From the NCBI GenBank assembly GCA_026984935.1, contig JALSRD010000067.1:1-51029 (forward strand): a DNA stretch of 51,029 nt, read 5' to 3'. Below are positions 28,569 through 37,783 of the stretch, piece by piece. The translations under genes and the position numbers were made by a program. Each line of letters opens with the position of its first letter. Position 1 is the first letter of the stretch. Origin of the DNA: Desulfobacterales bacterium. GTDB taxonomy: Bacteria > Desulfobacterota > Desulfobacteria > Desulfobacterales > JALSRD01. A model generated the notes under the pieces. The model saw nothing but the letters and a program-made list of their open reading frames with translations. It was not told the DNA's origin and made no database searches.

Positions 28569-30431
28569 ATGAAAGCACAAACAACAGATGACCGGATGAC
28601 TGAAGTTATGCATTTACGCCAGCAGCTGGCGGCACAGCAGACCCTTTTGCACAAGATCGAAGCCGCCCGCGAAGCGGCCAGAAAAAGCGATCTCAAGTGC
28701 CGGACGGTCTTTGAAAATGCAGGAACGGCCACCTTTGTCACACAAAGCGACATGACCATTTCCATGGTCAACCATCGGTTTGAAATCCTTACCGGCTATT
28801 CCAAGCTGGAAATCGAGGGCCGGCTGAAATGGACGCACGTTTTTGCGCGCGAAGATCTTGGCCGGCTGGCGCGCTGCCTTGCCGAGCGGCAGGGTGCCGA
28901 AGGGCCACCCAAAGAGCTGGCCTGCAGGATCGTTGGCCGCAACGGGCAAGTCAGGGATGTTATCTTCAGCCTGGATATCGTGCCCGGCACCCGCGAGATC
29001 GTCGGCTCGCTGATGGACATCTCGGCACTCAAAAAGGCCAAGCGCTATGTGTTGGAATCCAAGGCGCAGCTCAGCGCCATCGTCGAGGCCTTTGACGGAT
29101 TGATCTACGCCTGCACGGCCGATTACCAGATTCTCTACGTCAATGCAAAGATGAGCCGCCAAAGCGGCTACGATGCGGGCCAGAAGCTGTGTTATCGTGC
29201 CATTCATGGACGGCGGACACCGTGTTCCTTTTGTCCGATGGCAAAAGTGCAGCAAGGCCGGGTGGTGCGCTTTGACATCACCAACCCCGGTAACGGCCGC
29301 TGGTACGCCAGCACCAACACCCCCATTTACCATACCGACAAAAACATATCCCTGCTGGCGATGATTACCGATATTCACGAGCGCAAATTAGCCGAAATCG
29401 CACTAAAAGAAAGCGCACAGCGGTTGCACCGCGAAAACCGGGCCCTCAAATCGGGTCTGCGCGAGCGTTTCCGCTTTGGCGATATCATCGGCAAAAGTCC
29501 CGTCATGCAGGAGATCTACGAACAGATTTTACGCGCCGCCGGCACCGACACCAATGTCATTGTTTATGGAGAGCCGGGAACCGGCAAAGAGCTGGTCGCA
29601 CGTGCGATCCACGACACCGGCCCGCGGCGCGCGCGGCGCTTTGTCCCCGTCCACTGCGGCGCAATTCCCGAGCCGCTGTTCGAAAGTGAGTTTTTCGGCT
29701 ATAAAAAGGGCGCTTTTTCAGGTGCTTACCATGACAAGCCGGGATATCTGGATTATGCGCACCAAGGAACCCTGTTTCTGGATGAAATCGGGGAAATCAA
29801 TCCGCATATGCAGATGAAGCTGCTGCGCGCCATCGAAGGCGATGGCTATACGCCGGTTGGCAGCACCCAGGTCAAAACATCGGAATTCCGCATTGTCGCC
29901 GCCACCAACCGCGATTTGAAGGAGCTGGTTCGACAGGGGTTGGTGCGCCAGGATTTTTTCTATCGCATCCACATCATTCCCATCCATTTGCCGCCGTTGC
30001 GGGAGCGCAGGGAAGATATCCCGCTGCTGGCAGATTATTTTTTGGAAAAATACAGCCATGCTGGTTGTCCGCCGTCGCCGGTCGCCGGAAAATTTTACGA
30101 GATTCTGCACGGCTACAACTGGCCGGGAAACGTGCGCGAACTGCAAAACGCCATTATCCGCTTTTGTGCCACCGGGAATCTGGATTTTATCGTTTCGTCG
30201 GGCAATCGCATGGATGCATGCCATCTGGCCGCAAGTCCCACGCTGCCGATAGCCGACCACACGCTCAAAGAGCACATCCAGAAACTGGAAAAAAGCGTGA
30301 TTGCCCAGGCCTTGCAGCAGCACCACTGGCATCGCAGCAAGACGGCGGCAATGCTGGGAATCGACCGCAAAACCCTGGCGGCCAAGATAAAGCGGTATCG
30401 CCTGATGACCTCTTCACCGCAAAGTTGGTGA
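28569..30431 (+). CDS. Sigma-54-dependent response activator, PAS-PAS-AAA+-Fis
   Basis: A 620-residue transcription activator of the NtrC type without a receiver domain. A first PAS domain spans ~40-160. A second (~165-275) has an unusual cysteine set, CYRAIHGRRTPCSFCP near residue 207, which could bind an Fe-S cluster or act as a redox switch. The AAA+ domain has Walker A GEPGTGKE near residue 335, the sigma-54 contact motif GAFSGA near residue 382 and arginine-rich RERREDIP. A Fis-type helix-turn-helix ends the protein (HRSKTAAMLGIDRKTLAAKI). It is the last gene of the hyp operon and stands before a sigma-54 promoter, so it probably controls the following hydrogenase operon. Its signal is unknown. 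Confidence 0.9.
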   Translation: MKAQTTDDRMTEVMHLRQQLAAQQTLLHKIEAAREAARKSDLKCRTVFENAGTATFVTQSDMTISMVNHRFEILTGYSKLEIEGRLKWTHVFAREDLGRLARCLAERQGAEGPPKELACRIVGRNGQVRDVIFSLDIVPGTREIVGSLMDISALKKAKRYVLESKAQLSAIVEAFDGLIYACTADYQILYVNAKMSRQSGYDAGQKLCYRAIHGRRTPCSFCPMAKVQQGRVVRFDITNPGNGRWYASTNTPIYHTDKNISLLAMITDIHERKLAEIALKESAQRLHRENRALKSGLRERFRFGDIIGKSPVMQEIYEQILRAAGTDTNVIVYGEPGTGKELVARAIHDTGPRRARRFVPVHCGAIPEPLFESEFFGYKKGAFSGAYHDKPGYLDYAHQGTLFLDEIGEINPHMQMKLLRAIEGDGYTPVGSTQVKTSEFRIVAATNRDLKELVRQGLVRQDFFYRIHIIPIHLPPLRERREDIPLLADYFLEKYSHAGCPPSPVAGKFYEILHGYNWPGNVRELQNAIIRFCATGNLDFIVSSGNRMDACHLAASPTLPIADHTLKEHIQKLEKSVIAQALQQHHWHRSKTAAMLGIDRKTLAAKIKRYRLMTSSPQSW

Positions 30432-30620
30432 TGTCGCAAAAAGTCCGGGCTTTCCGCCTGCGCCGTCCGTTTCGGAAGCTGTGCGCCGTTGCACTAAATC
30501 CCGGCAACGCGCCGCTTGGCCCTTCAAACAGCCTGGGATTTTTTGGTCAATTTTGCGCAATGCTTTTCGACGCAAAGTAGGGGCATCCGCTCGGGGCCGG
30601 CCTTTTACGGACCGATCAAA
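30430..30620 (+). repeat. Dispersed palindromic repeat, copy B
   Basis: About 191 bp starting inside the stop codon of the sigma-54 activator gene. The left end (CGCAAAAAGTCCGG) and right end (CCGGCCTTTTACGG) form an imperfect inverted repeat. It matches the minus strand of copy A over GTGCGCCGTTGC, CTAAATCCCG and CTTCAAACAGC. Between it and the next sigma-54 site (30621-30809) I see no gene. Confidence 0.65.
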
Positions 30621-30809
30621 GTTGAAACACGCATCATTTTGGGGATTTTTTCCTCAATTTGATGTTATGTGTCGTTATTCCGGTGAGTTGGAATTTTATT
30701 CGCTGGATGTTGCGAGGAGTTTTTCCCCGCCTGCGCCCTCACCCTATCTCCTCTCTTAACGGATGAATTTACTTTAAATTCCACATAGATAGGCGTATCA
30801 TGCGCAATG

Positions 30810-30825
30810 TGGTATAGTTCTTGCT
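30810..30825 (+). promoter_or_regulatory. Sigma-54 (-24/-12) promoter
   Basis: TGGTATAGTTCTTGCT matches the TGGCAC-N5-TTGCW consensus with correct GG-N10-GC spacing; the two C positions of the -24 box are T. It lies 61 bp before the endopeptidase gene and 380 bp after the sigma-54 activator gene, so it likely drives the selenoprotein hydrogenase operon. Confidence 0.65.
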
Positions 30826-30885
30826 GAGCTTTCCTGTCAAGGTCTTGCACAAAATGCACAATTTTAACAGATCGCATAAATCCCC

Positions 30886-31389
30886 ATGACGCTTTCGCTG
30901 ATTTTCAAAAAGGACCACCTGGTTTTCGGCTGCGGCAATCCCCTGCTGGGAGATGACGGGTTCGGGCCGGCCGTGATTGAATATATGCAGCATCACTGCC
31001 GGGTACCCGAAAACGCCGCGCTGATCGATGCCGGAACATCCATCCGGGATATTTTGTTTGACATTCTCCTATCTTCCAAAAAACCCAAACAGATCATTAT
31101 CGTCGATGCGGCGGATCAGCCGCACAGGCGAACGGGTGACATATTTGAAATTGACGTGGACCAGATCAGCCCCGCCAAGATCAACGATTTTTCGCTGCAC
31201 CAGTTTCCGACGACCAACATGCTCAAGGAGCTCCAGGAGGGGACTCGCATCGACGTGCGGGTCCTGGTCGTTCAAACGGGCGCCGTTCCGGATGAAGTGC
31301 GGCCGGGGCTTTCAAAACCGGTGGAAGCGGCGATTCCGGATATGAGCCAACGCATTCTAACGCTGATCAAGGAGGATCGTGATGATTGA
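30886..31389 (+). CDS. [NiFe] hydrogenase maturation endopeptidase (FrhD/HycI family)
   Basis: A 167-residue protease that recognises nickel in the large subunit and removes its C-terminal tail. [19 protein letters not shown] holds the first acidic nickel ligand, and IIVDAADQP and the histidine in LHQFPTTN supply the others. It is the first gene of the operon whose last gene, mvhA, encodes a 28-residue C-terminal extension after the metal-binding motif, its likely substrate. Its stop codon overlaps the strong ribosome site region and start of the HTH-hdrA reading frame. Confidence 0.88.
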   Translation: MTLSLIFKKDHLVFGCGNPLLGDDGFGPAVIEYMQHHCRVPENAALIDAGTSIRDILFDILLSSKKPKQIIIVDAADQPHRRTGDIFEIDVDQISPAKINDFSLHQFPTTNMLKELQEGTRIDVRVLVVQTGAVPDEVRPGLSKPVEAAIPDMSQRILTLIKEDRDD

Positions 31390-34300
31390 GATTCGTGTCG
31401 GTAAATTAGCCCGGATGCTGGGAGTTCACCGCAATACGGTCAGCAACTGGATCAAAAGCGGAAAATTCAGCGCCCGGCCGACCGTCGGCAGGCGTTATCT
31501 GATCGAGCGGGCCGATTTCATCCATTTTTGCCGCAACCAGGGAATTTCAGAGGATATCACGGCACAGTTTGCAAACAGCGGCGGATTTGCCAAGCCCAGG
31601 GCGCACGCTGCATATCCCGTGGCCCGCGATACGGATAGGCACACAGAAAAAGGGGGGGGCATGACAGACGGACCCATCGGTTCGGTGATGGTGGTCGGCG
31701 GCGGCATCGCCGGCATGCAGGCGACCCTCGATCTGGCCGATTCCGGCTATAAGGTGTTTCTGGTTGAAAAAAGCGCCGGCATCGGCGGTGCCATGGCGCA
31801 GCTGGACAAGACTTTTCCCACCAACGACTGCGCCATGTGAATTATCTCACCCAAACTGGTCGAGGTCGGCCGGCATTTGAACGTCGAACTGTTAACGCTT
31901 TCCGAAGTGGAAGAATTTTCGGGAAATGAAGGCAATTTCAGTGTCCGAATCAAGAAAAATCCGCGCTACGTGGACATGGACAAGTGCATTGCCTGCGGCC
32001 TGTGCATGCAGAAGTGCCCCCGCAAGGTGGACGATGAGTTCAACATGGGTGTGGGCAAGCGCAAGGCCGCCTACATCAAGTACGGCCAGTCGGTGCCGCT
32101 GAAGTATGCCATCGATGCCGAGCACTGTATCTATCTGACGCGCGGCAAATGCCGGGCCTGCGAAAAGTTCTGCCCTACCGGGGCCATCAACTTCGAAGAC
32201 CGTGAAAAACATCTGTCCATCGATGTCGGGGCCGTCATCCTGGCCCCCGGGTTTCACCCTTTCGATCCGTCCGGTTTCGACTTCTACGGATACGGCCGCA
32301 TCACCGATGTGGTCACCAGCCTGGAGTACGAACGCATGCTATCGGCCAGCGGGCCCTGCATGGGCCATCTGATCCGCCCCTCGGACCATACGGAACCCAA
32401 GAAAATCGCTTGGCTGCAGTGCGTGGGTTCGCGCAGCACCAACCGCTGCAAGAACGGGTACTGTTCCAGCGTCTGCTGTATGTACGCCATCAAACAGGCC
32501 GTGGTGACCGCCGAACATTTAAATGAGGGCATTCCCCAGCAGACCATCTTTTTCATGGACATCCGCAGCCATGGAAAGGATTTCGAGCGCTACTACGAAA
32601 CAGCAGCGGCCAAGGGCATCCGGTTCGTACGCGCACGCCCGCACACCATCCTGGCGGGGAAAAACAACATGGGCGTGACCATGCAGTACACGGCCGAGGA
32701 CGGGCGCATGCACTGCGAAGACTTTGACCTGGCCGTGCTCTCCATCGGGCTGGAGGCGCCCGAAGATGGACCCGTGCTGGCCGCAAAATTCGGTATCGAG
32801 CTGAACTCCTACGGCTTTGCGCAAACCACCGATTTCGAACCGGTGCGAAGCACGCGCCCGGGTATTTTCGTCACCGGCGCCTTCCAGGCGCCCAAAGATA
32901 TCCCCCAGGCGGTCACCGAAGCCTCCACGGCGGCCTGCGAAGCCGCCCGGGCGCTGATGCCGGCGCGTGGCGCGCTGACGCATGAGAAAACCTACCCGGC
33001 CGAGCAGGATGTCACGTCCCAAGAGCCGGTCATCGGTGTGTTCGTGTGTTCCTGCGGCATCAACATTGCCAGCGTCGTCGACGTCGATGCCGTGGCGCAA
33101 TACGCCAGGACCCTGCCGCATGTGGGTTTCGTGGAAAACAACCTGTTTACCTGCTCGGCGGACACCCAGAGCCTGATCGCCGAGAAAATCAGGGAGCATC
33201 ACCTCAACCGCGTGGTCATCGCCGCCTGTACGCCCAGAACCCATGAGCCGCTGTTCCAGGACACCTTGCGGGAGGCCGGGCTGAACGGCTTTCTGGTCGA
33301 GATGGCCAACATCCGCAATCACAACGCCTGGGTGCACCAGGCGCTCCCGGAAGCCGCGACACAAAAAGCCAAGGACCAGGTGCGCATGGCGGTTGCACGG
33401 GTGGCCCAAAACGATCCGTTGAGGCAGCTCAAGGTGGACGTGGTGCAGAAGGCCCTGGTGATCGGCGGAGGGGTTGCGGGCATGAACGCAGCGCTGGCGC
33501 TGGCCGACCAGGGATTCGACTGCGTGCTCCTTGAGAAGTCGGATCGCCTCGGTGGAAACGCCCGGCGCCTGGCGGCCACCGACCGGGGCCAGAAGGTTGC
33601 GCCCATGCTCACGCGGCTCATCGAACGCACCGAGAGCCATGCGCGCATCAAGGTGCTGAAAAAAGCGGTTTTAAGAAGCGCCGTCGGTTCGGTGGGCAAT
33701 TTCGTCAGCAAAATCGAGGTGGACGGTGACACCCGGGCGGTTACCTACGGCACGGCCGTGGTGGCCACCGGGGCTGCGGAATACCAGCCCCGAGAATATC
33801 TCTACGGCCAGGACGAGCGCATCATGACGCACCTGCAGTTCGATGACCAGCTGGCGCAGAACGAAGCCGCCGTCGGAAGAGCCCGCAGCAGCGTTTTTAT
33901 CCAGTGCGTGGGGTCGCGCGAACCGCAGCGGCCTTACTGCAGCCGCCTGTGCTGTACGCATTCGGTCAAAAACGCCCTCCGCCTCAAAACCTTAAATCCC
34001 GAAATGAATGTTTACATCCTGTACCGCGATATACGCACCTACGGCGAACGTGAAGATCTGTACAAGAGCGCCCGCGATCTGGGGGTGATCTTCATTCGCT
34101 ACGGTCTCGACAGCCAGCCCGTGGTTTCCAGGAAAGGCGATGACCTGTTTGTCGAGGTGTTTGACCCGGTTGCCCAGCTGCCGCTGAAGCTGTATGCCGA
34201 CTATCTGGTGCTGGCCGCCGCCGTGGTGCCCCACGATCACCAGGCGCTGGTTGAGCTGTTCAAATGCGGGGTCAATGCGGACGGGTTTTTAAACGAAGCG

Positions 34301-34708
34301 CATCCCAAGCTGCGGCCCGTGGACATGTCGGTGGACGGGCTGTTCGTGGCCGGCCTGTGCCACTATCCCAAACCCATGGATGAATCCATTGCCCAGGCAC
34401 GGGCCGCCGCTTCGCGGGCAGGCTTGATTCTGGCCAAAGAAGAAATGCAGCTCGATGCCATCAAATCTTATGTCACGGAAAATTGCGACGGCTGCGCCCT
34501 GTGCGTGGACGTCTGTCCCTACCGGGCCATCAAGCTTGAGCAAGAGAAGATCGACGGCCGCAGCCATATCGTGACCGATCCGGCATTGTGCAAAGGCTGC
34601 GGGCTGTGCGCGGCGACCTGCCCCAAGGAGGGGGTCTATGTACATGGATTCACCCTGCCCCAGTTAAAGGCCCAGGTCGAGGCCCTGCTTGCGGAAGCAA
34701 CCGCCTGA
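31382..34708 (+). CDS. hdrA: HdrA-like FAD/Fe-S electron-bifurcating subunit, selenoprotein, with in-frame N-terminal helix-turn-helix
   Basis: Read through the UGA at 31838-31840 this is 1108 residues. Residues 1-60 form an excisionase-type helix-turn-helix ([20 protein letters not shown]). HdrA proper begins near Met94 (ATG 31661, after a G-rich ribosome site), so a 1015-residue product without the HTH is also possible. Next come an FAD motif ([10 protein letters not shown]) and the active-site region NDCAM-Sec-IISPK, where Sec153 replaces the family cysteine. Ferredoxin motifs ([12 protein letters not shown]), a second FAD motif ([10 protein letters not shown]) and C-terminal [12 protein letters not shown] and [12 protein letters not shown] follow. 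HdrA bifurcates electrons between ferredoxin and a disulfide-type acceptor. AAGGAGG precedes the ATG at 31382. Confidence 0.9.
31856..31873 (+). promoter_or_regulatory. SECIS-like hairpin in hdrA
   Basis: CTGGTC-gaggtc-GGCCGG forms a 6-bp stem (two G-U pairs) with a six-base loop, starting 15 nt after the UGA. The AGGUC in the loop resembles the E. coli fdhF SECIS loop. It would be bound by SelB. Confidence 0.6.
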
Positions 34709-34762
34709 CCGGCGAAGCACGCTTTTGAACCCGTCACGTCGATGCGGCAAAGGAGAAAAGTG

Positions 34763-35194
34763 ATGCCTGAAGATTTCGAACCCGTCATTATCGGTTTTCT
34801 GTGCAACTGGTGCGCTTATGCCGGCGGTGACCTGGCCGGCGTGTCGCGCCTGCAGTATCCGCCCAACATGCGGGCCGTGCGGGTGATGTGCTCCGGCATG
34901 GTGCACCCGGATATCGTGGTGCACGCACTGCAAAAGGGTGCCGACGGCGCCCTGGTGATGGGGTGACATCCGGGCGAATGCCATTACCTGGAAGGTAATA
35001 CCAAAGCTTTGGCCCGCGGTGAAGCGATCAAAATCGTGCTGGACGGTCTGGGAATCGATGCACGGCGTTTTGCCATCGAATGGGTGTCTTCTGCCGAGGC
35101 GCCGCGCTTTGCCGAAGTCGTTACCCGCTTTACCGAGAAAATCAAAATGCTGGGCCCGAATCTGATATGCAGCCAGCGCGCCCTGAGCCGATGA
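34763..35194 (+). CDS. mvhD: MvhD-like hydrogenase/Hdr electron-transfer subunit, selenoprotein
   Basis: 143 residues when the UGA at 34964-34966 is read as Sec68. The family carries a [2Fe-2S] cluster and passes electrons from the hydrogenase to HdrA. FLCNWCAYAGGDLAG near the N-terminus and CSGMVHPD are typical. The Sec lies in G-Sec-HPGECHYLEGN, where MvhD proteins usually have GCHxGDCHYxxGN, so it replaces a cluster cysteine, as in methanogen VhuD. AAAGGAG precedes the ATG at 34763. It follows hdrA by 54 bp. Confidence 0.9.
34983..34999 (+). promoter_or_regulatory. SECIS-like hairpin in mvhD
   Basis: ATTACC-TGGAA-GGTAAT is a perfect 6-bp stem with a five-base loop, starting 16 nt after the UGA, which is the placement expected for a bacterial SECIS element. 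Confidence 0.65.
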
Positions 35195-35229
35195 CTGCAG
35201 CGATGTACGGGTCAAACGGAGAATCACGC

Positions 35230-36549
35230 ATGAAACAGACAGCCGTTTTGCTGGGAAGGGAACACCGCAGCACATTCAGAGATCACGTGATGGCGCTATT
35301 GCCCGCGGGCGGCAACCTGAACGCCTGCCTGACCTGTGGCGCGTGCGCCTCCGGGTGTCCCGCCACCGGTCTCAAGGACATGGACCCGCGCAAATTTTTG
35401 CGCATGGCGGCGCTGGGCTTGGATGACCAGGTGACCACGACCCCGTGGGTCTGGATGTGTAGCATGTGCCAGCGCTGCATCTATGTGTGCCCCATGAAAA
35501 TCGATATCCCCCAGCTGGTTTATTACGCCCGTCAGTCCTGGCCGCGCGAAAAGCGCCCCAAGGGAATTTTGGGCTCCTGCGACATGGCCCTGCGCAGTGA
35601 CACGTGCAGCGCCATGGGCACCAGCGAGGAGGATTTTCAGTTCGTCGTGGAAGATGTGCTGGACGAATACCGCGAAACCCAGCCGGAATTTGCCCACATG
35701 CAGGCGCCCATCAACAAGAGCGGCGCGTATTTTTTCTTAAACCAGAATTCACGCGAACCGGTGACCGAACCGGACGAGATGGTCCCGCTGTGGAAAATCC
35801 TGCACCTGGCCGGCGCCGACTGGACCTATGCCACCAAGGGGTGGGCGGCGGAAAATTACTGCATGTTCATGGCCGACGATGAAAACTGGAAACACATTGT
35901 CGAAATCAAGAAAAAAGCCGTGGAGGACCTGGGCTGCAAGGTCTGGCTCAACACCGAATGAGGGCACGAACTTTTCGCGGTCCGGGCCGGACTGAAAAAG
36001 TTTAACATCCCCTACAATTTTGAAATCCGAAGCATCATCCAATACTACGCCCAGTGGATTCGGGAGGGAAAGCTCAAGGTCAGTGCCGACTGGAACCATG
36101 ACCTGAAAATCAAGTTTACCATACAGGACCCCTGTCAGTTGGTGCGCAAGAGCTTCGGCGATCCCGTGGCCGAAGACCTGCGTTTTGTTACCCAAGCCGT
36201 GGTTGGAGAAGAGAATTTCATCGACATGCATCCCAACCGCTCCAACAACTACTGCTGTGGCGGCGGCGGCGGCTTCCTGCAGTCCGGCTACACCGATGCC
36301 CGGCGGGCCTACGGGAAGATGAAAGCCGAACAGATTCTGGCCACGGGTGCGGATTATTGCATCACGCCCTGCCACAACTGTCATGCACAGATTCATGATC
36401 TCAGTGACATCCGCAAGCATGCCTGGCAGACGGTGCACCTGTGGACGCTGATCTGCCTGTCGCTGGGGGTGTTGGGGCCCAACGAACGCACCTATCTGGG
36501 AGATGATCTGCAGAATGTGGCCCCCTTTCACCCGGAATCGGCCCTGTGA
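35230..36549 (+). CDS. HdrC-HdrB-like (HdrD-type) Fe-S oxidoreductase, selenoprotein
   Basis: 439 residues with the UGA at 35959-35961 read as Sec244. Residues ~30-105 hold two ferredoxin-type clusters (CLTCGACASGCP, CSMCQRCIYVCP), as in HdrC. The remainder has two CCG-like halves, as in HdrB. In the first, Sec244 stands in NTE-Sec-GHELFAVRAG where a cysteine is expected. The second has DPCQL, CCGGGGG and CHNCH. In Hdr the CCG domains hold the noncubane clusters that reduce a disulfide. The true acceptor in this bacterium is unknown. GGAG precedes the ATG at 35230. Confidence 0.87.
35978..35994 (+). promoter_or_regulatory. SECIS-like hairpin in the hdrCB-like gene
   Basis: CGGTCC-GGGCC-GGACTG forms a 6-bp stem with one G-U pair and a five-base loop, starting 16 nt after the UGA. 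Confidence 0.6.
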
Positions 36550-36612
36550 GGACAGATCCGGATTTAAAGCTGCCCCGGCACTTTCGCCTTGTATCCGCAG
36601 ACTGGAGGGACC

Positions 36613-37725
36613 ATGAAAACCTTTTTCGACTTGATTCAAAGAGTCCAGAAACCCGGACTCTGCCATCGCTGCGGCGGATGCGTGACCTTCTGCACGGCGG
36701 TTAATTACGGTGCGCTGGAGATGGATGAAGATGGCAAACCCCGCTATCGGGACATCGACAAGTGCATCGAATGCGGTTTGTGCTACATGATCTGTCCTGA
36801 AATTGAAGAACTGGAGGAGGAAACCCGCCAGCGCATCGGATGGAGCGAGCCCATCGGCCGGGTCATGGAAACCACGGTGGCCCGTGCAGCCGATCCGGCC
36901 ATCCGCCAGCGCGGCACCGACGGCGGTGTCGTCACCGCCCTGCTGGCGCACCTGTTCGATACCGGCCGCATTGACGGTGCCATCGTCAGCAAGCAGGTGG
37001 GGCCCTTTCAGCGTGAATCGGTGCTGGCCACTAGCCGCGAAGAAATCCTGCAGGCCGCCGGATTTTTCTTTGACACTTCGCACGGCATGAAAAGTCTGGG
37101 CGATGAGTACATGATTCACACTTCCATCGAACAGTTCAGCCCCCTGATCAAAAAGGGCCTGCGCCGCGTGGCACTGGTGGGCACGCCCTGCCAGATCCAG
37201 GCCTTTCGCCGAATGGAAACCATCGGCATTGTGCCTGCAGACGCCATTCGTATCTGTCTGGGGCTCTTTTGTTCCGGCAACTTCCTGTTTGGCGAAGCCC
37301 AGCGCAAAAAAATCGCCAAAATCGGCGGTTTTGCCTGGGAAGATGTGCGCAAGATCAACGTCAAAGACCAGTTCATGGCGCATCTGAAAAGCGGAGAAGT
37401 GCGTACCATCGACATCGATGCACTCGCCGACATGAAGCGCCATGCCTGCCGCTACTGTCCGGATTACAGTTCCCAGTATGCGGACATTTCGTTCGGCGGC
37501 ATCGGTGCCGAGGAAGGCTGGACCACCGTGATCACGCGTACACCCCAGGGCCGGGCGGCGTTTGCCGATGCCCGTCAAGATGCCCTGGAACAATACAACC
37601 CCAAGGACGATCCGGATTATGCCAGTGCAGCCTTGAATCAGGTGCTGCAGGCCGCGGCCAGGAAAAGAAAGGCTGCCCGGGCCTGTCGCCGCGAGCTGGG
37701 CCGCCCAGTGGTCGTCAAGCAGTGA
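36613..37725 (+). CDS. FrhB-like coenzyme F420 hydrogenase/dehydrogenase beta subunit family protein
   Basis: A 370-residue flavo-iron-sulfur protein. Two N-terminal ferredoxin-type motifs (CHRCGGCVTFC and CIECGLCYMICP, residues ~17-65) precede the FrhB domains with RGTDGGVVTALLAHL, VGTPCQIQAFRR and CRYCPDYSSQYADIS. The family uses FAD to exchange electrons with F420 in archaea, but bacterial members may use ferredoxin or another carrier. It lies inside the hdr-mvh operon, between the HdrB-like gene and mvhG. The ATG at 36613 follows TGGAGGGACC. Confidence 0.87.
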   Translation: MKTFFDLIQRVQKPGLCHRCGGCVTFCTAVNYGALEMDEDGKPRYRDIDKCIECGLCYMICPEIEELEEETRQRIGWSEPIGRVMETTVARAADPAIRQRGTDGGVVTALLAHLFDTGRIDGAIVSKQVGPFQRESVLATSREEILQAAGFFFDTSHGMKSLGDEYMIHTSIEQFSPLIKKGLRRVALVGTPCQIQAFRRMETIGIVPADAIRICLGLFCSGNFLFGEAQRKKIAKIGGFAWEDVRKINVKDQFMAHLKSGEVRTIDIDALADMKRHACRYCPDYSSQYADISFGGIGAEEGWTTVITRTPQGRAAFADARQDALEQYNPKDDPDYASAALNQVLQAAARKRKAARACRRELGRPVVVKQ

Positions 37726-37783
37726 TACCCGTCTGGACAGGCGTATGCCCACAGACGAAAATTGCGTCAAGTAAGGAGATGTC

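Noticed and set aside
26279-28771. An 830-codon open frame on the minus strand opposite hypF-hypD-hypE
   Set aside because: It is a mirror of strongly conserved genes in GC-rich DNA; its translation shows no family motifs.
30834-30848. TGTCAAGGTCTTGC as a second sigma-54 promoter
   Set aside because: The spacing between the -24 and -12 elements is one base short; the site at 30810 has correct spacing.
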